Shown here: positions 33,862 through 41,857 of the stretch, one piece after another
How the letters are laid out: every line of letters starts with the position of its first letter
How positions within the stretch are numbered: the first letter of the stretch is position 1
Assembly: GCA_036337945.1 (NCBI GenBank)
Contig: JAYZDF010000063.1
Coordinates: 1 to 64,000, forward strand
Length of the DNA stretch: 64,000 nt
Direction of reading: 5' to 3'
Source: JAYZDF01 sp036337945
GTDB lineage: Bacteria > Myxococcota > Kuafuiibacteriia > Kuafuiibacteriales > Kuafuiibacteriaceae
Notes under the pieces: generated by a model
Databases searched by the model: none
What the model saw: the letters and a program-made list of their open reading frames with translations, nothing else
Told to the model about the DNA's origin: nothing
Position numbers and translations under genes: made by a program

Positions 33862-35565
33862 TTAGAGTTTTAGGGTACCGTAGGACAAATACATCATGGT
33901 TAAATTGATGGATAAGTGGCACAAAAATGGGGGTAGGAAGCTGCGTGACTTGTAGTACATTAGATACAAAGGTATTCCAGCGCCTACGGTGATCATTCCA
34001 ATTGATTGCCAAGCTTGCAGGCTCGTGGTGAGACCGACCGAGAGCTGTTCATAGCTCGGTGATAAATCTACCAGGGCACCCTCCGCAACGGGCGCTATTT
34101 GAGAAAAGTCGACCGCTTCAAGAGGGTTTGCAGCAAATGAGTAGTACGTCATATGATAGAGGCCAAAAAGTAAGCCTCCGAAGACGCTGGGTAGCCAATG
34201 GCCTGGCAGTCCTCGCGCCAGATTTCTCGCTAAAAACCCTCGGAAGAAGACCTCTTCAGCTGCAACGTGGAAAATTGTAAGACCAATGACCACTTCAAGC
34301 GCTGATTTTACCGCTTGAGCGGGAGACAAAAAGCCTACGCCGATGCCAAACCCAATCGCAGGAACCAACCATATTGGGTTACACATAAAATCCGCTTTGT
34401 TGAACTTTTGGTCTTTCAAGAAAAACAAGGAGAGAACAACGCCAAAGATGATGAGTAGACCTCGTCGAAGGTAGAAGAAATTGTCGCCAGCATCGTAGAA
34501 GTATTCGTTGACTCCCATTCTCGACAGTACAGCCATCGCGTAAAGGGCCACAAAAATCACGCCAAAACTGAAAATACTTCCGAGCAAACGGCTGAGTTTC
34601 GCTTCGGCGATTACATTGTCTCGTTTACCTTTTTTGGTAACTTTGAACGATGCTTTCGAATTGGCTTCTGATTTCGATTTTTGGCGGGATTTGAATTCTG
34701 AGCCCAACCTATGTGAATCTGAGCTCGCGCTTTTCGTTATCTTCCCTGAGCTTATGTCTACGGCGCGTTGCAGTTCGTTCGCGATGTCTCGTCGTCCGGG
34801 TTCAATCTCGAGCGCTGACTTGTAGAATTTGATGGCGGCTTTCGCACGACCTACTTCAACGGTTGATCGACCGAGATAAACGAGAGTAGAGACACAATAT
34901 GGAGATTTTTCATGAATCTCTCGTAACTTTCCAAGGAAACCTAGTTTGTCTTGATCGTTCTTCGCGAGTTTGAATTGAGAGTACGTAAAGGAAGAATGAT
35001 ATTCGGACGTATTTGGGTGTGCTTCTGCAAGCTTTCGAAATATTTCAAGTGCTTCACCCGCTCGACCTTCCTCAAGATGTCTAAGTCCCAAATCGAATTG
35101 AGAACGCTCTCGGAGGTATATAGCGACTTCGTCACCGGGCTCGTCGGTGTTTGCTGGGCTTACTGCCGCTTCTGCTTGTTGCTCAAGCGCTTGTATCTCC
35201 TGACTCATTGAAGCACTTGCCAGTGGATGATAGCTTTTGGAACGTTCGGACGAAGTGTTGTCGAATAAGAAGTCTTCTACGGTTTTTGGTCTTTCTTGTG
35301 GTGGTTCGGGTGTTGGCTCTTCTGTCTGTGCAGGCGCAGTGACATTGGGCGCAGGCGCGACGCTGCTCCGACTTTGAATCTCTTGAAACGCTACTGCAAA
35401 TTCCCGAACACTCAGAATGGGGACATACTGAGTGAAAGGTGCAACAGCAACGTGCGAGTTTGTAGCTATTTTACCAGCCCGAATCGAGGCGGATATATCC
35501 GCCGCGGGAGACGGTCCATATTCGTTCCCGTTTGCAATTCGGAGGCGATACAGCGGCTCCGTCAT
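33862..35565 (-). CDS. GYF-like/TPR/CPBP-family intramembrane protease fusion
   Basis: About 567 residues from MTEPLYRL. An N-terminal GYF_2-like domain (LYRLRIANGNEYGPSPAADI to about residue 65) is followed by a Pro-rich linker, TPR-like helices (about 150-280: ALEIFRKLAEAHPNTSEYHS, AKAAIKFYKSALEIEPG), a Lys/Ser-rich linker and a polytopic CPBP (CAAX/ABI) domain. The CPBP motifs are all present: EEVFFRG with the Glu pair and Arg, GLLFGLYH with a His, and HLSINL. It is thus likely to be an active glutamic intramembrane protease. The family includes myxosortases, which process MYXO-CTERM proteins such as the one at 313-2202, but also prenyl-protein proteases. An upstream TTG (35601) would add 12 residues. 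Confidence 0.82.
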   Translation of the reverse strand: MTEPLYRLRIANGNEYGPSPAADISASIRAGKIATNSHVAVAPFTQYVPILSVREFAVAFQEIQSRSSVAPAPNVTAPAQTEEPTPEPPQERPKTVEDFLFDNTSSERSKSYHPLASASMSQEIQALEQQAEAAVSPANTDEPGDEVAIYLRERSQFDLGLRHLEEGRAGEALEIFRKLAEAHPNTSEYHSSFTYSQFKLAKNDQDKLGFLGKLREIHEKSPYCVSTLVYLGRSTVEVGRAKAAIKFYKSALEIEPGRRDIANELQRAVDISSGKITKSASSDSHRLGSEFKSRQKSKSEANSKASFKVTKKGKRDNVIAEAKLSRLLGSIFSFGVIFVALYAMAVLSRMGVNEYFYDAGDNFFYLRRGLLIIFGVVLSLFFLKDQKFNKADFMCNPIWLVPAIGFGIGVGFLSPAQAVKSALEVVIGLTIFHVAAEEVFFRGFLARNLARGLPGHWLPSVFGGLLFGLYHMTYYSFAANPLEAVDFSQIAPVAEGALVDLSPSYEQLSVGLTTSLQAWQSIGMITVGAGIPLYLMYYKSRSFLPPFLCHLSINLTMMYLSYGTLKL

Positions 35566-35790
35566 CGCGGATACTCTGTCACGCATTGCGCCTGTCAGCA
35601 AATATGAGGAAGAAATTTGTCTCGACTTCGTTCATCTTTATCGAAAAATGCGACGAATAAATAGTTTGATGATTATTCTCGTGAATGAATAGTTAGGCTC
35701 CAAAGCCGTGGGAAGCTTCAGTGGGTGTGTGAATCACGATTTCTAGGGAGTGGGTCGGTATGATTGCGAGGGTAGGTTGAAACAGGGTAT

Positions 35791-36003
35791 CTATTGCTTG
35801 TTACGTTTGATGATTCGTCGGCCCAATTCAGTACCAGCCACGACGGCGCACATTGCAAGAAAGCCGGGTTCGGGTGCCGATGCTCCCCCGCCTGCGCCTG
35901 CTCCTTGACCACCACCCCCGCCGCCAGCGAGTGCAGTCAGCGATGTGAGCATAATGGGCAGAATAACCATTGATCGTATGTATAAACTTTTGAACGTATT
36001 CAT
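35791..36003 (-). CDS. Minimal PEP-CTERM-like protein, likely exosortase substrate
   Basis: The 70-residue protein consists of a signal peptide (NTFKSLYIRSMVILPIMLTS, ending LTALA), a short glycine-rich linker (GGGGGGQGAGAGGGASA), the motif PEPG, a hydrophobic helix (FLAMCAVVAGTEL) and a basic tail (GRRIIKRNKQ). PEP motif, helix and basic end are the three parts of the PEP-CTERM sorting signal. If both ends are cleaved, the mature chain would be only about 20 residues. The ATG at 36003 has a ribosome site (AAGGGG) and lies ten bases after the pilin stop, so the two are co-translated. The exosortase at 28451 is the likely processing enzyme. Substrate role is inferred from the motif. Confidence 0.7.
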   Translation of the reverse strand: MNTFKSLYIRSMVILPIMLTSLTALAGGGGGGQGAGAGGGASAPEPGFLAMCAVVAGTELGRRIIKRNKQ

Positions 36004-36013
36004 CGTGTTCCCC

Positions 36014-36568
36014 TTAGAATCTACCAAACGTGAGATTAACTAAGCCGCCCCAAGTATTCACCGGGGTTGCTCCTGAGAATGAACCAGCTGGTTCAATGTT
36101 ATTAGGGTCTGTCCGCCACGCAAACATGAAGACGGCGGGTGCGCCGTTTACGTCGAGGTCACTTGTTGCCTCGCATCGAACGGCTTCGTTCAAGAACGTG
36201 CAGCCGTAATGATAGTAAACTTGCCCCGCGGGCTCGAACCCGATGTCCGTAAATGTACCGCTTCCCGTTTGTGATGCATTTTGCCCGCTCGTCGGAGAGG
36301 CGAAGCGAGGCCAAACTTTCTTCATTCCAGTGATTGGTATCCCTGGCTCGATGCGAGTGTTGCAGTACGTATCAAAGCTCGCTTTGAAAGCCACTTGGCT
36401 CGTTCGAATGCCGCCCAAATTGGTTTTGGCCTCGGTAGTGCGCGCTTTTAGCGTGTATTTTAGATACAGTGGGATGGCCACGGATGCGAGGATCCCGATA
36501 ATTGCTACCGTAATCATCAATTCGATGAGTGTGAATCCGGCGGTTCCTTTCTTCGGTATTTTCATCAT
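36014..36568 (-). CDS. Type IV pilin / pseudopilin-like protein
   Basis: The 184-residue prepilin has a short basic leader ending in Gly, cleaved before Phe: KKGTAG / FTLIELMITVAIIGILASVA, with Glu5 of the mature chain and the conserved hydrophobic helix. Two pairs of cysteines (DTYCNTR, YGCTF, RCEA) lie in the globular part. Expected to be processed by prepilin peptidase and assembled into a pilus or secretion pseudopilus. A double ATG (36568, 36565) follows the ribosome site AAGGGG. A sigma-54-type promoter candidate lies upstream at 36620-36634, as common for pilin genes. It is followed directly by the small PEP-CTERM gene. No other pilus genes are near. Confidence 0.9.
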   Translation of the reverse strand: MMKIPKKGTAGFTLIELMITVAIIGILASVAIPLYLKYTLKARTTEAKTNLGGIRTSQVAFKASFDTYCNTRIEPGIPITGMKKVWPRFASPTSGQNASQTGSGTFTDIGFEPAGQVYYHYGCTFLNEAVRCEATSDLDVNGAPAVFMFAWRTDPNNIEPAGSFSGATPVNTWGGLVNLTFGRF

Positions 36569-36619
36569 TTTACTTTGCCCCTTAACTCTATCCTATAAAA
36601 CCGCAAACCAGGCCTGATC

Positions 36620-36634
36620 GCAAATTGTCAGCCT
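36620..36634 (-). promoter_or_regulatory. Sigma-54 (-24/-12) promoter candidate for the pilin gene
   Basis: On the minus strand the sequence AGGCTG-ACAAT-TTGC keeps the essential GG and GC ten bases apart and a full TTGC at -12, compared with consensus TGGCAC-N5-TTGC. It would place the transcript start near 36609, about 40 bases before the pilin ATG. Pilin genes in many proteobacteria use sigma-54. The -24 half is only a partial match. Confidence 0.45.
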
Positions 36635-36768
36635 TATTTTCGGTCAACAACCTCTATTCCAAGCCACAATCTATGCAGACTTCGCGCCAGTCTCATTTCC
36701 CGAAGTTATTGTGCGAATGGTGACGATTTTTGTCACATTTGTTCCAAACGTTGTCAGTTTAGCGTCCG

Positions 36769-37725
36769 CTAGAAAGTGAATGTGTAAGATGCTGTAGGTT
36801 GGCCTGCGCTAGCCATTGGGGTTGTTATTGCGGGTACTTGACTGGAGCCCCAGCCGGTAAGTTGAAACAAAACGCCGACCAGACCGATTCCAACTGCGCT
36901 TCCTAAGGTCACATAACCCGTGAGTTGTCTGGATTGTGCGCTGAGCAGAAGTTCTTCCCGTTGCATGAATTCTGTTTGGGGTGTTGCGTTGCGAGCTTGA
37001 AGGTCTAACCCGTACATGGCGAAAGATGCAGCGCTTCCCAGAGCAAGGGCTCCAGCGAGCCCCCAAAAGGTGTACGCAATGTAATTCGGCCCATCGACCA
37101 TTGGTACGTTTGACTGAAGCGTTACAGCGGGATTTTGTTGGATCGGAGGGGCGCCTCCAAACCCAGAAGCTGAATTTTGATTAGGAACCGGTGGAGGCAA
37201 TGAAGAACCGGCCGACACGCGATTACTTTTCGGACGCGCTTTCGCTCTGAGAGGGCCCCCGTTTTGATATGCGGGCAACGCTTCGACTTTTGCGCCAACC
37301 TTTTGCATCGATTCTGTGATTGTCTTTTCTATGAATGACAGCCCAACGGCTGTTCGTGCACGCACTCTTTCGACCGGATTTGATGTTGCAATATCTAATA
37401 GGGTGACTTGCGTAAGAACCTTGTTCTTTCTGCGAGCGACAATGGTATGAATCGCGTGAGAAGCTTCTGTAGACTGAGAAGCCGTTGAAATACACGACAT
37501 CTTGTTTTTGCATTGTGCGAGCTTAAGCAGAACAAACCGGTCCACCTTCAACTCTTTAATAGAGCTCTTCTTTAACTGCGCGGAGATACGTTCCAATATC
37601 AGGTCACGAGCAGGCTCAAGACCTTCACCGAGGATCGGAGGTACAACAACAATTTGAGCTTTCGCGTTGTTCGAAAAAAACAACGAAAGACATGTAACTA
37701 AAATAACGAGCCAACGTATTGGCAT
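36769..37725 (-). CDS. Exported protein with TolB/FlgO-like N-terminal domain and two membrane segments
   Basis: The 318-residue product has a signal peptide (LVILVTCLSLFFSNNAKAQ), then a domain of about 130 residues beginning VVVPPILGEGLEPARDLILE with helix-strand alternation and a paired Cys (QCKNKMSCIS). This is the style of periplasmic FlgO- or TolB-N-like domains, a weak comparison. A Pro/Asn-rich linker leads to two hydrophobic segments (YTFWGLAGALALGSAASFAM and YVTLGSAVGIGLVGVLFQLT) near the end. Such proteins are common and uncharacterised in myxobacterial genomes. It lies downstream of the FG-GAP gene in the same direction with a 164-base gap. Function unknown. Confidence 0.65.
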   Translation of the reverse strand: MPIRWLVILVTCLSLFFSNNAKAQIVVVPPILGEGLEPARDLILERISAQLKKSSIKELKVDRFVLLKLAQCKNKMSCISTASQSTEASHAIHTIVARRKNKVLTQVTLLDIATSNPVERVRARTAVGLSFIEKTITESMQKVGAKVEALPAYQNGGPLRAKARPKSNRVSAGSSLPPPVPNQNSASGFGGAPPIQQNPAVTLQSNVPMVDGPNYIAYTFWGLAGALALGSAASFAMYGLDLQARNATPQTEFMQREELLLSAQSRQLTGYVTLGSAVGIGLVGVLFQLTGWGSSQVPAITTPMASAGQPTASYTFTF

Positions 37726-37889
37726 GGCCGAATAGTTTCACGGGTTTGGGCTTATGCTCAAGACCCGATGCCCTAACAATTGGAATCCGGCGAAGAATAA
37801 TTCACATCAACTGCGACGGATGGCCTGTAAGCTTCAATATTAGTGGTTTACACCAGTGACCTTCGTGAGTTCTCGCTCGCTACTCGAAG

Positions 37890-40800
37890 TTAGGGCTTGA
37901 GTTCAAGCAAATAGGCCGCGCCGCAAAAATTTTGGTCACGGGCGGCGTCGAGCGCTCCGACCCCCAAATAAGTAGCGCCAGAAATTTGAGCACTGGATAG
38001 GGTGTGGCCCGGTCGTCCGCCCGGGTAATTTGTTTGTCCGATAAAACTGGCGACTGGAAATGGATTAAGGCCGACGCCATAAATGAACTCATACATCTGA
38101 ATATCGCCCGCCAAAGACGTTCCCCCGTAATCACCGTAGGGCACACCAACAGCAAGTCCGACTCGGCCTTGCCCATCGAAATTCGGAATAAATGTCACCC
38201 CATTGCCGAAGTTGCCTGACCCTGTCGAACCCGGCAGAGAGAGAACCAGCTGATTGCTTGGGTCGCTGAAACCATAAAAGGTAGCAGTGGACGCATTTTC
38301 AATTGGTTCTGGCGTCAAAGTCTGAAGGTACGAACCCAAAATAATCCATACTGCGCCAACAACATTGCCGTTCAGTCTGTACTCGTTTCCGCCGACTGCC
38401 AGATCAGGAAGTCCGTCAGAGTCGATATCGAGACCACCGCTGAGACTTGTACCCGCTCTTGAGAATCGCGACCGTGACTCGAGCGTCAAGAGCTGAGGAG
38501 TCAGATAGTCACAGTTGATTCCGGCTCCGAAGACAATCCGTATCGTTCCTTGATTCGTGCTTCCGTTATCCTCCTCACGGCTGCCAACGACAAATTCATC
38601 GCATCCATCGCGATTAAGGTCCCCGAGTTTTCCTAGTGAATGCCCGATTCGACTATTTGGGCTGATGCCGTACATCGTTGGTTGAACATCACAAATGATT
38701 TGAGTCCGTCCATTATTGCTCGGTGCGCGTCCATGAAGGATGGTAAAGCCACCAGAATTATTTATACCGGGTGCATCCCAATTAACGCCTGAAACAATAA
38801 CATCATCAAAGCCGTCGCCGTTCACGTCTACGTCGCCGACGACAGCGTACATTTCAGAGCTACGGTGAGGTCCGTAATAAATGTAAGCCGGTTGTGACGA
38901 TATATTCCCATTGGAGTCACCGCGAAATATAAATACCGCGCCTGAGTTATTCTTGCTGGGCCCGCAAGTTGTTCCGATGACATCATAGGTACTGTTGTTA
39001 AAAGACGAAGGTTGATCATCGTAGCGAGCGACGACCGCAAAGTCATTGGTCCCGTCGTTATCAAAGTCTCCGACGCGGCTAACGCTGAAACCGAAATGGT
39101 CACCGCCCGAATGTCGTCTAAATCGGTCGAGTTCTACATCTGGTTGTGTACCAAAGCCGTTTGCTGTTCCGAAATAAAGGGCGGCACCGCCGGCGTTGAT
39201 GCCTACCGAACGAATATCTCTGGCGTGAGCGCCGACCAAAAAGTCAGTAATGTTGTCACCATTCACATCGCCAACAAAATCTACTGATATGCCGAATTGA
39301 TCACCCCCTGCGGAGCCGGGGAGCCCGAGAAGTTCTAACGGTTTGCTTTCGTCTCCAGGTACGAAAAACGGTGCACCTTCGTTAATGCCGTAGACATCAG
39401 AGTATGCAGAAAGTGCAACCAGGTCATTACGCCCGTCGCGGTCTAAATCTCCAACGACGTCAAAGAACATACCAAAGCGATTTTCGGAAGTAGGCCCAAC
39501 GATGACTCGCATGGGCGTTGTTGTCGCTGTATCCGGTAATATTCCATCTTCGCCTTCGAAAATGAATATTGTCCCGGCGTTGTTGCGGCCACCAGGAATT
39601 TCGTCGCTATGGTTGCCGACAATTAGGTCGTTTCTCGTGTCACCATCGTAATCTGACACGCGCACATACCATCCAGCTTCGTCATTATTATTCGCACCGA
39701 ACCAGGACAGAGTAGCTGTTTCAACGGCAGATAGATTGAGCATTGGTGTGTCAGGCAAGTCGAGTTCTTGATAAATCCTGATAGCGCCTCGATTTGTTCC
39801 ACCTGCGGCGGCATTTTCAGCCCGGAACTGCGTAACGACGAGTTCGTCTGCGAGGTCTCCGTCGAGGTCTCCAGCCGCCATGAAACGAGCAAACTGGCTC
39901 GATCTTTCGGGAGCGACAGTGGCTGCATACCCGCGAACTGGAAATGGCGTCAGCCCGCCAGGTCCGCTACCATCGGCAGCTCGGCCTCGATAAATAAACA
40001 ACAGTCCATCATCGGTATTGGTGGGGCCAGCGTCATAAACAAAAGTACCCGCAGCAAGGTCACAAACCGCATCTCCGTTGAAGTCACCGGCGGCTAAAGC
40101 GCGCCCAAGTTGGAGGCTTGTCCGACCCGCGAATGTTCCGTCGCCCAGCGGCATATCCCCCCAAAGTGAAACGTCCGGTGTATCAGAAAATCCATCAGAT
40201 CCACCCATATGGATATAAACAGCGCCTTGGTCGTTACTTCTTGTTCGTCGTAGGCGATCTTCGGCTAAAATTGCACCGATCGCGATGTCCATGTATCCAT
40301 CGGCGTTGAAGTCACAAGCTTCGACAGCGGTTCCTGCGTAGTCAAATGCGTTAGTTCCGCCGATGGCTCGAGTAGGTTCTGCACTAAAGAAAGAATTCGG
40401 TTGTCCTGAAAAAATATAGACACCACCGTTATCGCGAGCGCCAATATCAGCGCGCATGGCACCGACGATCAGGTCGAGTAAGCCGTCTCCATCCAGGTCG
40501 GCAATGGTCATAGAACGCCCAAACTGCGCGCTTCGACCGCCTTCACTGAGGACGCGAACCGGTGTTGGATCCAATCCTGTGGCAGTCCCTTGATAAATAA
40601 GCACAGCGCCTGAGTCCGTCGCATTATAGTTTGTTTCTGCCCAAGCCACGGCGACATCGTCAAACCCGTCTTGATTGATGTCTCCGGTTCGAACGACCGC
40701 GCCTGAATTAATGTATGAGCCAGAACGAGTTGTAGAACTGGTGAGAGAAGGGACAGCGAAAGCTGAAATTTGACTCGTTTGAGATGTGTAACGGTCTGTG

Positions 40801-41708
40801 ACAGAAAGCAGTGTGTCACCTTCTGCTAATGCTTTGATTGTACCGTTCGCGTAAGAGAAGTTTGTATTACTCGGTGTAATATCAAAAAATCCGCTGCCTC
40901 CATTTATTTGAACTACGTATTCTGTTTCCACGGGCATATATACAGATGAGGGAACAGGTTGGAGAACGGCATTTTCTTGTAGCTCGATCAATGCATCTGC
41001 TGCGTCGCCTGTGAGAATATCTTCAATTCTAATTCTTTCCTGGCCAGCGCTTCCATTGCCCATGTAAAGACCGCTTGCCGAAATCGTACCAGTGCTTGCA
41101 CCATTCGGCCGTGGCAAAATTCTGTAACTAAATTGCCCCGAGCCATCAAAGACTTCAAATTGAACCTGTCCGTTTGTATCGATGGTCGCATTTTGAGGAC
41201 GGACCTCAATTCGCGAAAGTACATTGACGGTTGCAGTAGCCGTTCCTGTGCAACCTAGGTCGGTGACGTGAATGGTGTCCGTTGTTTGTTCGACCGTGCC
41301 GGAAAGATAGGCTCCTGTCTCAATATTGAGTACTGCTCCGGAATTATTTTCTGCGAGTTCGAAAACATGAGCTCCGGTTCCACCACTCGCTTGGAAGTTG
41401 ATGAGTCCCAAAGGTGTCGCTGATTTTGCTTCCGGTTGAACGGTGAGCGCAGGAGAGCAGGGTCCGATTTTCGCGCCACTGTCCGGTTGAATTGAGCCGG
41501 TATCCGGGCGAGCGAAACCTGCATCGGGCTCTGTGGGTGCGGCATCGACGGTTGCCTCTACATCAGGGATGACAACTGCGGATGCATCCGGCCCGAGAGG
41601 GATCGGCGGTAGATCTACGGTTTGTTCGCATCCCAGGGCTACAGAGAATGCGACCGAGGGTATCAGCCATTTGCCTTGAGGCTTAGTAAAACTAGCGATG
41701 GAGGTCAT
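37890..41708 (-). CDS. FG-GAP (integrin alpha-type) repeat lipoprotein
   Basis: About 1272 residues from the ATG at 41708, which has a clear ribosome site (AAAGGGA) and gives a proper lipoprotein signal peptide ending VALGC. A Pro/Asp-rich linker and Ig-like modules (about 75-330) precede some thirteen FG-GAP repeats, each with an Asp-rich calcium loop such as GDINQDGFDDVAVA, ADLDGDGLLDLIVG and GDVNGDNITDFLVG. These fold as a seven-bladed propeller or two of them. Surface or outer-membrane adhesion or binding is likely. The reading frame also opens 31 codons upstream, but those lack a signal. The gene is divergent from the cytochrome-lipoprotein operon across 149 bases. Confidence 0.85.
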   Translation of the reverse strand: MTSIASFTKPQGKWLIPSVAFSVALGCEQTVDLPPIPLGPDASAVVIPDVEATVDAAPTEPDAGFARPDTGSIQPDSGAKIGPCSPALTVQPEAKSATPLGLINFQASGGTGAHVFELAENNSGAVLNIETGAYLSGTVEQTTDTIHVTDLGCTGTATATVNVLSRIEVRPQNATIDTNGQVQFEVFDGSGQFSYRILPRPNGASTGTISASGLYMGNGSAGQERIRIEDILTGDAADALIELQENAVLQPVPSSVYMPVETEYVVQINGGSGFFDITPSNTNFSYANGTIKALAEGDTLLSVTDRYTSQTSQISAFAVPSLTSSTTRSGSYINSGAVVRTGDINQDGFDDVAVAWAETNYNATDSGAVLIYQGTATGLDPTPVRVLSEGGRSAQFGRSMTIADLDGDGLLDLIVGAMRADIGARDNGGVYIFSGQPNSFFSAEPTRAIGGTNAFDYAGTAVEACDFNADGYMDIAIGAILAEDRLRRTRSNDQGAVYIHMGGSDGFSDTPDVSLWGDMPLGDGTFAGRTSLQLGRALAAGDFNGDAVCDLAAGTFVYDAGPTNTDDGLLFIYRGRAADGSGPGGLTPFPVRGYAATVAPERSSQFARFMAAGDLDGDLADELVVTQFRAENAAAGGTNRGAIRIYQELDLPDTPMLNLSAVETATLSWFGANNNDEAGWYVRVSDYDGDTRNDLIVGNHSDEIPGGRNNAGTIFIFEGEDGILPDTATTTPMRVIVGPTSENRFGMFFDVVGDLDRDGRNDLVALSAYSDVYGINEGAPFFVPGDESKPLELLGLPGSAGGDQFGISVDFVGDVNGDNITDFLVGAHARDIRSVGINAGGAALYFGTANGFGTQPDVELDRFRRHSGGDHFGFSVSRVGDFDNDGTNDFAVVARYDDQPSSFNNSTYDVIGTTCGPSKNNSGAVFIFRGDSNGNISSQPAYIYYGPHRSSEMYAVVGDVDVNGDGFDDVIVSGVNWDAPGINNSGGFTILHGRAPSNNGRTQIICDVQPTMYGISPNSRIGHSLGKLGDLNRDGCDEFVVGSREEDNGSTNQGTIRIVFGAGINCDYLTPQLLTLESRSRFSRAGTSLSGGLDIDSDGLPDLAVGGNEYRLNGNVVGAVWIILGSYLQTLTPEPIENASTATFYGFSDPSNQLVLSLPGSTGSGNFGNGVTFIPNFDGQGRVGLAVGVPYGDYGGTSLAGDIQMYEFIYGVGLNPFPVASFIGQTNYPGGRPGHTLSSAQISGATYLGVGALDAARDQNFCGAAYLLELKP

Positions 41709-41857
41709 AAGGTATCCCTTTGGTACCACGATTACTGGGGTGGAAGAAAATTGGGACCGTCGAACTTTTGTTGGGGTAATAGGAGTTGCTGTATATCGCA
41801 CAAGATCGTCGGATAAAGGAAAAGCCGCGTTGATAAGGATTAGGAATACGCGCTATT

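Noticed and set aside
37890..41708. Repetitive DNA that could be taken for a repeat array
   Set aside because: The repeats are protein-level FG-GAP modules with varied codons; spacing and sequence do not form a CRISPR or tandem DNA array.
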